A DNA stretch of 64,000 nt from Sporolactobacillus spathodeae (GCF_016908935.1 NZ_JAFBEV010000003.1:62001-126000), one strand, 5' to 3'; counted from the first letter of the stretch, positions 9,169 through 17,953 are shown. Made by a program: numbers and translations. The notes: generated from the letters alone by a model not told the origin.

Positions 9169-9290
9169 GTGCGCCCGGCATGGGTGACAACTAGGCGGTG
9201 AAAGTCCGCTACAGTCTTGGCAGTAGGAACTGTTAGCTAAAGGCAAGGGTGTCCACCGTGAGGATGAATTTCCAACAGACGCAATCGGTT
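9169..9290 (+). mobile_element. Truncated group IIC intron (5' part of domain I only)
   Basis: The sequence starts GTGCGCCCGGCATGGGTG and continues with GGTGAAAGTCC, CAGTAGGAACTGTTAGC and GGCAAGGGTGTCC, in the same order as the 5' region of group IIC introns such as that of Oceanobacillus iheyensis. The resemblance fades after about 9290. No reverse transcriptase/maturase frame and no domain V (the AGC...GTT catalytic hairpin) was found before mlpA, so it is a dead 3'-truncated copy. The exact 3' boundary is not certain. Confidence 0.85.
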
Positions 9291-9342
9291 CCCAATGATT
9301 AAAACACGTACATAATTTATAAAAACAAAGTGCTTTTACTTT

Positions 9343-9576
9343 TTAATCTTCCAGGTAGTTCGGCTGATATTGTGGCGTATACGAATTTGGCCATGAGAGC
9401 CAACCGTATAAATTGAAATTTCCGTGTTTGGAAATAATATTCCCGACAAGTTTATCACGGCTCACCATTTTGTTGATGTATTCTTGCCCAGGATGAAAGA
9501 GTTGTTGAAGCTGTAAACTACCAATGACCCCTATACTTGCCACGCTTTTAAGTATCTCTTTCTTCTTTTTTTTCAA
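9343..9576 (-). CDS. Small hypothetical ORF (77 aa), doubtful
   Basis: An open frame on the minus strand in an otherwise gene-free gap. TTG start, a lysine-rich N-terminus, a short hydrophobic stretch (VASIGVIGSLQLQQLF) and an aromatic C-terminal part (GWLSWPNSYTPQYQPNYLED). No clear ribosome site precedes the start and no family is recognised. It could be a remnant or chance ORF. The rest of 9291-9731 shows nothing else convincing. Confidence 0.25.
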   Translation of the reverse strand: MKKKKKEILKSVASIGVIGSLQLQQLFHPGQEYINKMVSRDKLVGNIISKHGNFNLYGWLSWPNSYTPQYQPNYLED

Positions 9577-9731
9577 AGAGTTAAATCATATTCATTCTTA
9601 ATCGCGCTATATATAGAAAGAAAGCTTGCTGGAAAAGTTGAAATTTCTTCCGCACATATCAAAAAAATGCACTTCATCACAAGATTAGTACACGAAAGCA
9701 CCTGGAACCGCTTTATTGCCTGTAAATCTGT

Positions 9732-9760
9732 TTGTCTCGCTTTTTGGCTAGTGTTATAGT
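9732..9760 (+). promoter_or_regulatory. Putative sigma-A promoter of mlpA
   Basis: TTGTCT, a 17-bp spacer and TATAGT, about 80 bp upstream of the protease start. It is the first promoter-like element after the intron remnant. Confidence 0.55.
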
Positions 9761-9839
9761 AATAGATGGTTTCTTAAGCTAATAGATGGATAGGCAACAT
9801 TGCTTTTTAAAGATGGGCTAGATAAATGGGGGAGCTTTC

Positions 9840-11081
9840 GTGGTTATTAAACATACATACGCAAATGGGATTCGCGTCTTATTGGAGCAAATACCCAATG
9901 TGCGATCAGTCAGCATCGGCATATGGGTCGGTACGGGTTCACGCTATGAGACTAAAGAGAAGAATGGCATCTCGCATTTCATCGAACATATGCTTTTCAA
10001 AGGAACCGAGACGCGCAATGCCAGGCAGATTGCCGAAGCCTTTGACAAAATTGGCGGTCAGGTTAACGCGTTTACATCAAAGGAAAATACGTGTTACTAT
10101 GCCAAAGTAATGGATCGTGATGCTTCTTACGCTATCAACGTGTTGGCGGATATGTTCTTCCACTCACGTTTTGATACCAAGGATATGGAGAAAGAAAAAC
10201 AGGTGATCGGCGAAGAAATCAAAATGTATGAAGATACGCCGGACGATCTCGTACATGATTTATTGAGCGCAACTAGTTTTGCTCACCATCCTCTCGGCTA
10301 TCCGATTCTCGGCCATGTCGAGACACTGGCTCGTTTTCAGCCGGAAGATTTGCGGGGATATATGGCGGCGCATTATGCACCAGAAGACATCGTTATTTCC
10401 ATCGCAGGCAACGTAGCCACTGATTTCGTCAATGAAGTTGATGCTGTTTTTTCATCTTATGAATTTGTCGATCGCAAGGAAGCGCAGGAAGCGCCTTCGT
10501 TCCATCCCGGTAAAATTGCTCGGAAGAAGGAAACGGAGCAGGCACATATATGCTTCGGCTTCTCAGGACTCTCAAACAAAAATGAACACTTGACTGAAGT
10601 CATGGTCATGAATAATGTGCTTGGCGGTGGTATGAGCAGCCGCTTATTCCAAAATATCCGTGAAGAGAAGGGGCTAGCCTATTCTATCTTTTCCTTCCAC
10701 ACAGCGTTCAAAGACAGCGGCTTATTCACGATCTATGGCGGCACAGGCGCGGATCAGCTAAGTGCGCTTGGCGATTCTATTTTGGAAACAGTGGATACGT
10801 TTATTGAAAAAGGGATCAGTGAAGAGGAATTAGCCAGTAGCAAAGCGCAAATTAAAGGAAATGCGGTTTTTGGCTTGGAAAGCACAGACAGCAGAATGAG
10901 TCGCAATGCGAAAAATGAGCTGATTCTTGGTCATGATCGGACGATTGATGAATTTACGGAGAAGGTTGACCGAATCACGGTTGCTGATGTAAAAAGGATT
11001 GCGCAAAGCATCTTTAGCAAACCGTATTCCTGTTCGGTGGTCAGCGCTGCAGGAAAATTGCCGCAAGCTATACAATATTAA
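9840..11081 (+). CDS. mlpA: M16-family processing protease (MlpA/YmxG-like)
   Basis: Zinc metallopeptidase of the mitochondrial-processing-peptidase type, 413 residues. The inverted zinc motif HFIEH is at residues 46-50 and the third ligand Glu lies in the EKEKQVIGEEIKMYEDTP segment about 75 residues on. The C-terminal M16 half (GLAYSIFSFHTAFKDSGLF) is present. GTG start after GGGGGAG. Position between the pnp region and dipicolinate synthase matches B. subtilis ymxG (mlpA), whose usual neighbours ylxY and ymxH are missing here. Confidence 0.93.
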   Translation: MVIKHTYANGIRVLLEQIPNVRSVSIGIWVGTGSRYETKEKNGISHFIEHMLFKGTETRNARQIAEAFDKIGGQVNAFTSKENTCYYAKVMDRDASYAINVLADMFFHSRFDTKDMEKEKQVIGEEIKMYEDTPDDLVHDLLSATSFAHHPLGYPILGHVETLARFQPEDLRGYMAAHYAPEDIVISIAGNVATDFVNEVDAVFSSYEFVDRKEAQEAPSFHPGKIARKKETEQAHICFGFSGLSNKNEHLTEVMVMNNVLGGGMSSRLFQNIREEKGLAYSIFSFHTAFKDSGLFTIYGGTGADQLSALGDSILETVDTFIEKGISEEELASSKAQIKGNAVFGLESTDSRMSRNAKNELILGHDRTIDEFTEKVDRITVADVKRIAQSIFSKPYSCSVVSAAGKLPQAIQY

Positions 11082-11096
11082 AGCCTATTAAGGTAG

Positions 11097-11130
11097 ACTG
11101 CTGCGTTTTCAGAAGATGCGGCAGTTTTTT
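11097..11130 (+). terminator. Terminator of mlpA
   Basis: ACTGCTGCG and TGCGGCAGT pair (two G-U pairs), followed by seven Ts. Confidence 0.85.
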
Positions 11131-11191
11131 TATTAGTTCAGTCCTGTCATTCTTAAATAAAGCGACAATCCGTTTCTCACATTACTCAGAA

Positions 11192-11233
11192 GGTGTCTCA
11201 AAACCGATTTTTTCGGCCTTGAGGCATCTTTTT
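11192..11233 (+). terminator. Second terminator-like hairpin before dpaA
   Basis: GGTGTCTCAAAACCGA and TCGGCCTTGAGGCATC form a long stem closing on a T-rich loop, followed by TTTTTC. It keeps mlpA transcription out of the sporulation-specific dpaAB unit. Confidence 0.8.
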
Positions 11234-11240
11234 CTCTATG

Positions 11241-11310
11241 CGCCAGTGTCTCGCAGATATTAGCTTGTTCGAGGGAGGCTAGGGGGAGCGCCTGCGACAA
11301 GCGAACACAG
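11241..11310 (+). repeat. Dispersed intergenic repeat, degenerate central fragment
   Basis: TCTCGCAGATATTAGCTTGT, GAGGGAGGCT, GAGCGCCTGCGACAAGCGAA line up with the middle of the long repeat form (CGCAGATT..TCTGTT, GAGGAGACACGCGGCGC, CTGCAAGCGAGC). The terminal hairpin is absent. Homology is weaker than for the other copies. Confidence 0.5.
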
Positions 11311-11471
11311 GGTAATAAACAAAAAAATAACAGTAGATTTTAACAAAGCCAATCTTTAAAATCAATTTTTATCTGATAAAAGGAATCATCAAGAGTTTTT
11401 TTCGGAATAAGCCTCAGACATCCGGCAACGAGTCCTGCACCTTGCGAAGACTGACAAGCCCAAAGACACTC

Positions 11472-11498
11472 ACGAACCCGGGTATTTGTCATACCATA
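11472..11498 (+). promoter_or_regulatory. Putative sigma-K promoter of dpaA
   Basis: AC (11472-11473), a 16-bp spacer and CATACCATA (11490-11498) match the sigma-K pattern AC-N16/17-CATANNNTA. Dipicolinate synthase is known to be a mother-cell sigma-K gene in Bacillus. Located about 70 bp upstream of the ATG. Confidence 0.65.
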
Positions 11499-11566
11499 AA
11501 GTGTTGAAAGAAAAATCGGCTAGAACTGTGTAGCAGCAGAGATAGCCATTCGGAGGGAAAAAATCG

Positions 11567-12469
11567 ATGCTGACAAATAGGCATATTGTGATTCTAGGAG
11601 GGGACGCCCGTCAGATTGAGGTTATCGATAAGCTCATTGCGCTCGATGCCCGTCTGTCGCTTGTCGGTTTCGATCAGCTGGATAGAAATTTTAACGGAGC
11701 AATGAAAGTAACGATGGATGAAGTGCAGCCGCGGACGGTTGACAGCCTCATCCTCCCGGTGAGTGGCACAGATGAGGAAGGCACCGTCGAGACGACTTTT
11801 TCCAATCAGCAGGTGAAGCTGACGGAAGAATGGCTTGCAGAAACACCTGATCATTGCACGATTTATTCAGGTATTTCAACCCCCTATCTGGATCACATTG
11901 CTCAGAAAAACGGTCGCGAAGTCGTCAAATTATTTGCCCGTGACGACGTTGCTATCTATAATTCTATTCCGACTGTCGAAGGCACGATCATGATGGTCAT
12001 TCAACATACGGATATTACGATACATCATGCCAATGTTATTGTACTCGGACTCGGAAGAACAGGAATGAGTGTGGCGCGTGCCTTTCACGCGCTTGGCGCG
12101 CATGTTAAAGTCGGTGATCGTAATCCACGGCAAATTGCTCGTGCAATTGAAATGGGTGTGGACGCATTTTATTTGAAGAATCTAGGAGACGAAGTCGATG
12201 ATGCTGAAATTTGCATCAATACGATTCCTGCTATGGTTCTGACGAGCCGCGTTTTATCAAAAATGCCGGCAAGCAGCTTCATTATTGACCTGGCGTCTCT
12301 TCCTGGCGGAACAGACTTCCGTTTTGCGAAAAAACGCGGAATCAAAGCGATCATCACGCCAGGTCTACCCGGTCTCGTTGCTCCGAAAACGGCAGGTAAG
12401 ATCATTGCCAATGTGATGCAGGAATTGCTCGAGGAGAAATTCAAGGAGGAAGAAGAAGATGAGTCTTAA
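11567..12469 (+). CDS. dpaA: Dipicolinate synthase subunit A
   Basis: DpaA (SpoVFA) with DpaB oxidises dihydrodipicolinate from the lysine pathway to dipicolinic acid, the calcium-chelating spore-core solute. The 300-residue protein has an N-terminal DpaA domain (GGDARQIEVIDKL) and a Rossmann NAD(P)-binding domain with GLGRTGMSVARAFHALGA around residue 160. ATG after CGGAGGG. It overlaps dpaB by 11 bases and is followed by asd, dapG and dapA, which make the precursor. Confidence 0.97.
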   Translation: MLTNRHIVILGGDARQIEVIDKLIALDARLSLVGFDQLDRNFNGAMKVTMDEVQPRTVDSLILPVSGTDEEGTVETTFSNQQVKLTEEWLAETPDHCTIYSGISTPYLDHIAQKNGREVVKLFARDDVAIYNSIPTVEGTIMMVIQHTDITIHHANVIVLGLGRTGMSVARAFHALGAHVKVGDRNPRQIARAIEMGVDAFYLKNLGDEVDDAEICINTIPAMVLTSRVLSKMPASSFIIDLASLPGGTDFRFAKKRGIKAIITPGLPGLVAPKTAGKIIANVMQELLEEKFKEEEEDES

Positions 12470-13049
12470 GGGGAAACATATTGGATTCGGTCTGACCGGA
12501 TCGCATTGCACATACAGCCAAGTCGTGCCGCAGATTAAAAGATTGGTCGAAGCCGGCTGCAAGGTTAGCCCGTTTGTGACATATACAGTTCGCCATACAG
12601 ATACACGATTCGGTAAAGGTGAAGACTGGGTTGATAAAATTGAAGCAATCACTGGTAATCCGGTTGTTGATACGATAGTCGAGGCAGAACCGTACGGACC
12701 CAATAAGCCACTCGATTGCATGGTGATTGCGCCGATTACCGGGAATTCGATGAGTAAAATGGCCAATGCGCAAACTGACAGCGCTGTCCTGATGGCGGCC
12801 AAAGCCACAATGCGCAATGGCAGTCCGGTCGTTCTTGGTATCTCAACTAATGATGGACTCGGACTCAACCTGCAGAATATCGCCAAACTGATCGTCGCAA
12901 AAAATGTTTTCTTCATTCCATTTGGTCAGGATGACCCAGTGAAAAAGCCGAATTCGCTCGTTGGTAAAATGGACCTATTGCTTGACACTGTTGAAGCGGC
13001 ACTGATGAAAGAACAATTACAACCTCTTCTTGTTGACAAAACTAGCTGA
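12459..13049 (+). CDS. dpaB: Dipicolinate synthase subunit B (flavoprotein)
   Basis: The 196-residue flavoprotein-fold subunit of dipicolinate synthase (SpoVFB). KGKHIGFGLTGSHCTYSQVV at the N-terminus is the FMN-binding start of the family, and MVIAPITGNSMSKMANAQTD the second signature. The start lies inside the end of dpaA, with AGGAGGAAG in the dpaA coding sequence as ribosome site: tight coupling. About 140 bp separate it from asd, which has its own candidate promoter. Confidence 0.97.
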   Translation: MSLKGKHIGFGLTGSHCTYSQVVPQIKRLVEAGCKVSPFVTYTVRHTDTRFGKGEDWVDKIEAITGNPVVDTIVEAEPYGPNKPLDCMVIAPITGNSMSKMANAQTDSAVLMAAKATMRNGSPVVLGISTNDGLGLNLQNIAKLIVAKNVFFIPFGQDDPVKKPNSLVGKMDLLLDTVEAALMKEQLQPLLVDKTS

Positions 13050-13126
13050 ATGCGTGAACTTGATAATAATTTCATGCGATAATAAAAACAATGCGTCAAA
13101 GAAATTAATTTTTCCCGAATACTCAC

Positions 13127-13155
13127 TTTCTTTCGCTGATTTTTGATTATATAAT
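13127..13155 (+). promoter_or_regulatory. Weak sigma-A promoter candidate before asd
   Basis: TATAAT at 13150-13155 is consensus; the hexamer 17 bp upstream (TTTCTT) is poor. It would allow asd-dapG-dapA to be expressed in growth independently of sporulation-specific dpaAB. Confidence 0.4.
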
Positions 13156-13190
13156 AGATAAAATGACAGGAGTATAGAGGAGAGATGGTT

Positions 13191-14243
13191 TTGCTACAGA
13201 CAGAAGGTTTAAATGTTGCGGTTGTCGGTGTTACTGGAGCCGTTGGCACAAGAATGCTGCAAATGCTGGAAAGCTCACCGCTTCCGGTGAAATCACTGTT
13301 GCCGCTGGCTTCCGCACGTTCAGCTGGGAAGAAAGTCAATTTCGGTGGCAAAGAATGGACAATTGAAGAAGCAAAGCCTGAATCATTTGATAAGATAGAT
13401 ATTGCCTTGTTCAGTGCTGGTGGATCGGTATCCAAGAAGCTGGCTCCTGAAGCAGCCTCAAGGGGCGCCGTTGTTGTCGATAATACGAGCGCTTTCCGGA
13501 TGGATCCTGAAGTGCCGCTAGTTGTTCCCGAAGTAAACGAGAAGGCATTGAACGCCCATCACGGCATCATTGCTAATCCGAACTGCTCAACCATCCAGAT
13601 GGTTGCAGCGCTCGAACCGATTCGCCAAGCTTATGGTCTGAAACGAATCATTGTTTCGACGTATCAGGCGGTTTCCGGTTCCGGCGCTAAAGCGATTATG
13701 GAATTGGAGACACAGACGCGCGCTGTGCTTGACGATCAACCGGTCGAAACTGCGATTATGCCAGTCAAGGGCGATAAAAAACATTATCAGATGGCGTTCA
13801 ATGCGATCCCGCAAATCGACTTGTTCCAGCCGAACGATTATACTTTCGAAGAAATGAAAATGATTAATGAGACAAAGAAGATTATGGATGACCAAACACT
13901 GCAGGTTTCAGCGACTTGCGTCCGCGTCCCGGTTGCAATCAGCCATGGGGAATCCGTTTATATTGAAATCGGCAAAGAAGGCGTCTCATCAACGGATATC
14001 AAAGCCTTGCTGAAAGATGCACCAGGTGTCGTCCTCCAGGATGATCCGGCAAATCAAATTTATCCGATGCCGGCGGATGCCGCCGGCAAAAAAGAAGTCT
14101 TCGTTGGTCGTATTCGTCGCGATCCGGATGTTGCAAACGGCTTCCATCTGTGGATCGTCTCTGACAACTTGCTGAAAGGTGCGGCATGGAATTCGGTTGA
14201 AATCGCTGAACGCCTTGTAGCGCTCGGCCTCGTGACTTATTAA
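13191..14243 (+). CDS. asd: Aspartate-semialdehyde dehydrogenase
   Basis: Reduces aspartyl phosphate to aspartate semialdehyde (lysine, DAP, threonine, methionine). NADP-binding [11 protein letters not shown] near residue 15, active-site Cys in PNCSTIQMV (about residue 130) and the His-containing [10 protein letters not shown] region are present. ATG at 13185 lies only about 3 bases after GAGGAGAG; TTG at 13191 has normal spacing and gives the usual N-terminus, 350 residues. Located between dipicolinate synthase and dapG as in Bacillus. Confidence 0.96.
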   Translation: MLQTEGLNVAVVGVTGAVGTRMLQMLESSPLPVKSLLPLASARSAGKKVNFGGKEWTIEEAKPESFDKIDIALFSAGGSVSKKLAPEAASRGAVVVDNTSAFRMDPEVPLVVPEVNEKALNAHHGIIANPNCSTIQMVAALEPIRQAYGLKRIIVSTYQAVSGSGAKAIMELETQTRAVLDDQPVETAIMPVKGDKKHYQMAFNAIPQIDLFQPNDYTFEEMKMINETKKIMDDQTLQVSATCVRVPVAISHGESVYIEIGKEGVSSTDIKALLKDAPGVVLQDDPANQIYPMPADAAGKKEVFVGRIRRDPDVANGFHLWIVSDNLLKGAAWNSVEIAERLVALGLVTY

Positions 14244-14273
14244 TTAACAAAAAGTAAGCTCGGAGGACTGCAG

Positions 14274-14339
14274 TTGCTTCGCCAATGCATGCCTCTGAGT
14301 TTGCCAACCGCCCGTACCGCCTTGAAGGCGGCTTTCTGA
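14274..14339 (+). promoter_or_regulatory. Possible 21-codon upstream ORF and hairpin in the asd-dapG spacer
   Basis: GGAGGA at 14262-14267 is followed 6 bases later by TTG and a 21-codon frame ending TGA at 14337. The frame's end overlaps a hairpin CCGCC-TTGAA-GGCGG (about 14319-14333). A translated leader overlapping a hairpin just before dapG could couple or attenuate, but lysine codons are not enriched (one only), so classic amino-acid attenuation is unlikely. Speculative. Confidence 0.25.
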
Positions 14340-14368
14340 GTCTCAAATTTAGAAGGGATGGAAACAGA

Positions 14369-15616
14369 TTGAAAATCATTGTGCAGAAATTTGGCGGAAC
14401 ATCTGTTCAAACAGAAGAGATGCGGGCGCACGCCGTACGTCATGTTGCTGCAGCTATTGAGAAGGGCTACAAGGTTATTGTTGTGGTTTCGGCGATGGGC
14501 AGAACTGGCGATCCTTATGCGACTGACACACTGCTCAATCTGATTGACGATACTGCAAGTTCTGCGCGGGAAAAAGATATTTTGATGTCCTGCGGCGAAA
14601 CAATATCGACGGTCGTGTTCTCAAACCTGTTGAAACATGCCGGTGTCCACTCAGAGGCTTTAACGGGTGCGCAAGCCGGATTCCGTACCAATCGCACATT
14701 TAATGAAGCGAAAATTATTGATATGCAAGTTGAGCCATTGCTGAAAAGGCTGCAACAACTTGATGCGGTTGTTGTAGCCGGTTTCCAGGGCCAGACACTG
14801 GATGGTGAAATTACAACACTTGGTCGAGGCGGTAGTGATACATCGGCTGCAGCGCTTGGCGCTGCAGTTGGTGCAGAGTGGATTGACATTTTCACCGATG
14901 TCAACGGCGTAATGACGGCTGATCCGCGAATTGTTCAGGATGCGCGTCAACTCTCAGTTCTGACATATAACGAGATTTGCAATCTGGCTTACCAAGGTGC
15001 AAAAGTGATTCATCCGCGCGCTGTTGAGATCGCAATGACGGCGAAAGTGCCGATTCATATCCGCTCGACTTCTTCTGATGAATTGGGCACACTGGTGACG
15101 ACGATGAACCGCACGAGCCAAGGCCAGGATATTCAGGAACGTCCAGTTACCGGGATTACCTATGTAAAAGGTGTATCTCAAATTCGCGTGCGCGCGGGTA
15201 AAGAGGAATATAATTTGCAGGCACGCGTCTTTAAAGCAATGGCGGAACAATCAATCAGCGTCGATTTAATTAATATCAGTCCAAACGGTGTGGTGTACAC
15301 GGTTCTGGATAAATTTACTGAACGCGCGATTCAGACGTTGAAGTCGCTTGGCTACCATCCGGAGGTTCAGCAAGGCTGCGCAAAGGTATCGGCAGTCGGC
15401 GCTGGAATGGCCGGTGTACCCGGAGTCGCTTCGCGGATAGTCAATGCTCTGACCGAGCGCGGCATCCGTATTCTTCAGTCCGCCGATTCGCACAACACAA
15501 TTTGGGTGCTTGTCGATCAGGACAATATGGAGGAAGCGGTCAACGCGCTGCATCAGGCGTTTCATTTGGAGAAAGAGCAGGCAGAAATCAGCCTGGAACA
15601 TCCAACACAGGAGTGA
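14369..15616 (+). CDS. dapG: Aspartate kinase, DAP-type (aspartokinase I)
   Basis: Phosphorylates aspartate at the head of the DAP/lysine pathway. KIIVQKFGGTSVQ at the N-terminus is the kinase signature, LGRGGSDTSAAALGAA the substrate/ATP region, and two ACT domains fill the last 130 residues (ISVDLINISPNGVVYTV; GVASRIVNALTERGIRILQS). A longer frame opens at 14285, but TTG at 14369 follows GAAGGGATGG and starts exactly at the conserved sequence, giving 415 residues. Neighbours asd and dapA make a contiguous pathway unit. Confidence 0.95.
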   Translation: MKIIVQKFGGTSVQTEEMRAHAVRHVAAAIEKGYKVIVVVSAMGRTGDPYATDTLLNLIDDTASSAREKDILMSCGETISTVVFSNLLKHAGVHSEALTGAQAGFRTNRTFNEAKIIDMQVEPLLKRLQQLDAVVVAGFQGQTLDGEITTLGRGGSDTSAAALGAAVGAEWIDIFTDVNGVMTADPRIVQDARQLSVLTYNEICNLAYQGAKVIHPRAVEIAMTAKVPIHIRSTSSDELGTLVTTMNRTSQGQDIQERPVTGITYVKGVSQIRVRAGKEEYNLQARVFKAMAEQSISVDLINISPNGVVYTVLDKFTERAIQTLKSLGYHPEVQQGCAKVSAVGAGMAGVPGVASRIVNALTERGIRILQSADSHNTIWVLVDQDNMEEAVNALHQAFHLEKEQAEISLEHPTQE

Positions 15617-15622
15617 AAGAAA

Positions 15623-16519
15623 ATGGATTTTGGCAGAATGTTGACAGCAATGGTTACACCTTTTGATGAAAACGGTGAAGTGAGCCTGTCTCGAACGACA
15701 GAACTCGTGGAGCATCTGATCAAAACGGGATCGGACGGGATTGTCGTTGCAGGAACAACCGGTGAATCACCAACGTTGACAGCAGATGAAAAATTGAAAT
15801 TGTTTGAACATGTCGTTCGCGTTGTCGATGGAAGGGCAAAGGTGATTGTCGGTACAGGCGGCAATAACACGGCACAGTCTGTCGCATTTTCAAAAGAAGC
15901 AGAAAAACTTGGCGTCGATGCTGTAATGGCAGTTGCGCCTTACTATAACAAGCCGAATCAAGCTGGACTCTATGCGCACTATAAAGCAATTGCTGAAGCA
16001 GTGACTGTTCCGGTAGTCATTTATAATATTCCCGGTCGGTCAAAAGTTAATATTGAGGCAGAAACAACAATTCGTCTGTCAAAAATTGATAATATTGTGG
16101 CCGTTAAAGAAGCGAGCGGCAATCTCGATCAGATGGCGGAAATTATCAGCGGTACGGATGATGATTTTCACTTGTACAGCGGCGATGATGGCCTGACACT
16201 GCCAGTTTTGGCGATCGGCGGTCAAGGCGTGATTTCGGTTGCTTCACATGTGATCGGACCAGAATTGAAAGCGATGATCGAGACCTTTCTAAAAGGTGAC
16301 TTAACACATGCGGCTGCCATGCATCGGTCGATGTTGCCATTCATGCGCGCGTTGTTTGCTCAACCGAGCCCGGCCCCAGTCAAAGCCATGCTGAACGCCC
16401 AACAAGTCCAAGTAGGTAGTGTACGCCTGCCGATGGTAGAATTAACAGAGCAGGAATTTGCTAATTTGACGTCAATTTATAATCAGTTTCATACTGGCGA
16501 AACGTCTTCTGTCAATTGA
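15623..16519 (+). CDS. dapA: 4-hydroxy-tetrahydrodipicolinate synthase
   Basis: Condenses pyruvate with aspartate semialdehyde, supplying both DAP for peptidoglycan and dihydrodipicolinate for DpaAB. The 298-residue barrel shows VAGTTGESPTLT (pyruvate site), YYNKPNQAGLYAHY, IYNIPGRS and the Schiff-base Lys in IVAVKEASGN (about residue 163). ATG follows CAGGAG only six bases after the dapG stop: one operon with asd-dapG. A terminator follows. Confidence 0.97.
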   Translation: MDFGRMLTAMVTPFDENGEVSLSRTTELVEHLIKTGSDGIVVAGTTGESPTLTADEKLKLFEHVVRVVDGRAKVIVGTGGNNTAQSVAFSKEAEKLGVDAVMAVAPYYNKPNQAGLYAHYKAIAEAVTVPVVIYNIPGRSKVNIEAETTIRLSKIDNIVAVKEASGNLDQMAEIISGTDDDFHLYSGDDGLTLPVLAIGGQGVISVASHVIGPELKAMIETFLKGDLTHAAAMHRSMLPFMRALFAQPSPAPVKAMLNAQQVQVGSVRLPMVELTEQEFANLTSIYNQFHTGETSSVN

Positions 16520-16547
16520 TTGAGGAAACCAGCAATTATATGCTGCA

Positions 16548-16580
16548 AACCGCCGCCCTTTTCATAGGGTGGCGGTTTTG
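16548..16580 (+). terminator. Terminator of the asd-dapG-dapA unit
   Basis: AAACCGCCGCCC and GGGTGGCGGTTT form a strong stem with an 8-base loop; the trailing T tract is short (TTTT). Confidence 0.8.
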
Positions 16581-16589
16581 AGTTTAGAG

Positions 16590-16770
16590 AGTATAAGGCT
16601 TTTCGTACAAAAATGCAGCGAGGTGCTCTAGCGCCTTGCGGGAAAAGCGAGTCAAGTGAGACCGCGCAGATTCAAACTTGTCTGAGGAGACGCGCGGCGC
16701 CCGCTGCAAGCGAGCAGCTGAAGCGCAATTGTTAAAAATAGGACTTGGCTATGCCAAGTTTTTCTGAATG
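16590..16770 (+). repeat. Dispersed intergenic repeat, copy 2 (long form)
   Basis: A nearly full copy: GTATAAGGCTTTTCGTACAA, AATGCAGCGAGGTGCTCTAG, GCGCCTTGCGGGAAAAGCGA, the central CGCAGATT..TCTGAGGAGACGCGCGGCGC, GCAAGCGAGCAGCTGAAGCG and the terminal hairpin ACTTGGC-TAT-GCCAAGT (16743-16759). It lies between dapA and pcp. Confidence 0.9.
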
Positions 16771-16897
16771 CGCTTATACATCTATAAGATTTTAGAAAAA
16801 TTAAGCGTGAGAAAAACTAAAGATTAGCCATTGTTTATCGGACTGAGCTAAGCGAAAGGTTGTTTCTTACGAAAATGCCGCAATGACACTTCAACTA

Positions 16898-16926
16898 TTG
16901 ATTCATGCTGTCGTGCATGGCATAAT
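16898..16926 (+). promoter_or_regulatory. Putative sigma-A promoter of pcp
   Basis: TTGATT, a 17-bp spacer and CATAAT, about 120 bp upstream of the pcp start and downstream of repeat copy 2. Confidence 0.6.
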
Positions 16927-17046
16927 AGGAAATAATAAATGAAAGCGTTTATATAAAGAAAATTCAAAAATAAACGACACAATGCACAGCCATCGCCAAT
17001 GGTTAAAAGGGAGTATGTATTTTGAAATCATCTGGGAGGTTACGTC

Positions 17047-17688
17047 GTGAAAATTCTACTGAGTGGTTTCGCACCTTTTGGAAAAGATTGGGTCAATCCA
17101 TCATGGGAGGCTGTGCGCCGTTTGGACGGCGTCCAATTGTCAAATCATACAACACTTTTGGCCACGCAATTGCCGGTTACGTTTAACGGGGCAGCTAGAC
17201 GCCTGATCGCCTCCATTCGCGCTATTGAACCGGATATCGTCCTGGCAGTCGGGCAGGCTACAGGACGTGCCGAGATCACACCGGAGAGAGAAGCGCATAA
17301 TTATTGCGATAGCTCGTGTTCTGACAATGCTGGCCATCTGTTTACAGATTCGGTCATTCTGCCCCAAGGTCCCGATACTTATTTATCCACATTACCGTAT
17401 CAAGAGATGATTGGCGCCATCCGTCAAATCGGTATTCCCGCTAGCCTTTCGCATTCGGCTGGCGGTTACGTTTGCAATCATGTGTTTTATCATTTAATGA
17501 ACTATCTTGAGAAAATGGAGCGACGAAAAATTTTGGGTGGGTTCCTGCATGTCCCCTGTCTGCCGGAGCAGACAATGAACACGGACGTACCGTCGCTTAC
17601 ATTGGAGCAAATTACTGAAGCCGTTCGGGAGGCGGCACGTGTCTCGTCCGAAGTCTGCATATCGGTTGAGCACGAGCAGCTCGCCTAA
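17047..17688 (+). CDS. pcp: Pyroglutamyl-peptidase I
   Basis: Cytosolic cysteine peptidase (family C15) removing N-terminal pyroglutamate. LSGFAPFGKDWVNPSWEAV opens the protein, the catalytic Glu lies in the VGQATGRAEITPEREAHNY region, the catalytic Cys in SAGGYVCNHVFY (about residue 143) and the His in GGFLHVPCLPEQ (about 167). 213 residues, normal for the family. GTG start after GGGAGG. Not part of the B. subtilis order here, so it is an accessory insertion between dapA and rnjB, flanked on both sides by repeat copies. Confidence 0.95.
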   Translation: MKILLSGFAPFGKDWVNPSWEAVRRLDGVQLSNHTTLLATQLPVTFNGAARRLIASIRAIEPDIVLAVGQATGRAEITPEREAHNYCDSSCSDNAGHLFTDSVILPQGPDTYLSTLPYQEMIGAIRQIGIPASLSHSAGGYVCNHVFYHLMNYLEKMERRKILGGFLHVPCLPEQTMNTDVPSLTLEQITEAVREAARVSSEVCISVEHEQLA

Positions 17689-17699
17689 CTGTTAATACA

Positions 17700-17737
17700 G
17701 CTCAAAACGGAGAAACAAAACCGTTTCGAGCTTTTTT
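17700..17737 (+). terminator. Terminator of pcp
   Basis: GCTCAAAACGG and CCGTTTCGAGC with a 10-base loop, then six Ts. Confidence 0.9.
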
Positions 17738-17780
17738 AACGAGCGGGTGCAAGTGCGTAGCCGAAGCATAGTTGATGCAA
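17738..17780 (+). repeat. Dispersed intergenic repeat, degenerate 3' fragment
   Basis: CGAGCGGGTGCAAGTGCGTA and GCCGAAGCATAGTTGA resemble the GCTGCAAGCGAGCAGCCGAA..GCGCAATTGTTAA part of the family. The ACTTGGC hairpin is replaced by unrelated sequence that forms a different GCGGTTT/AAACCGC pairing (17793-17823). Confidence 0.5.
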
Positions 17781-17862
17781 ATAATGATTTGGCGGTTTTT
17801 CAATTTTTCTCATGCGAAACCGCTCATATTTTGCCTTATGGACGATTTATCCAATTTATAAT

Positions 17863-17891
17863 TGTACATTAAGATGAGGTTTGGTTATAAT
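17863..17891 (+). promoter_or_regulatory. Putative sigma-A promoter of rnjB
   Basis: TGTACA (or TTGTAC one base earlier), a 17-bp spacer and consensus TATAAT, about 60 bp upstream of the rnjB start. Confidence 0.6.
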
Positions 17892-17953
17892 AAAAGCAAT
17901 GATTAGTTCGGGTCAAAAGCGATGACTGCTCAACTGAATAGGAGGAATGCCCA

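Noticed and set aside
13050-13190. Lysine riboswitch upstream of asd-dapG-dapA
   Set aside because: The spacer is about 140 bp and AT-rich, too short and lacking the conserved L-box elements.
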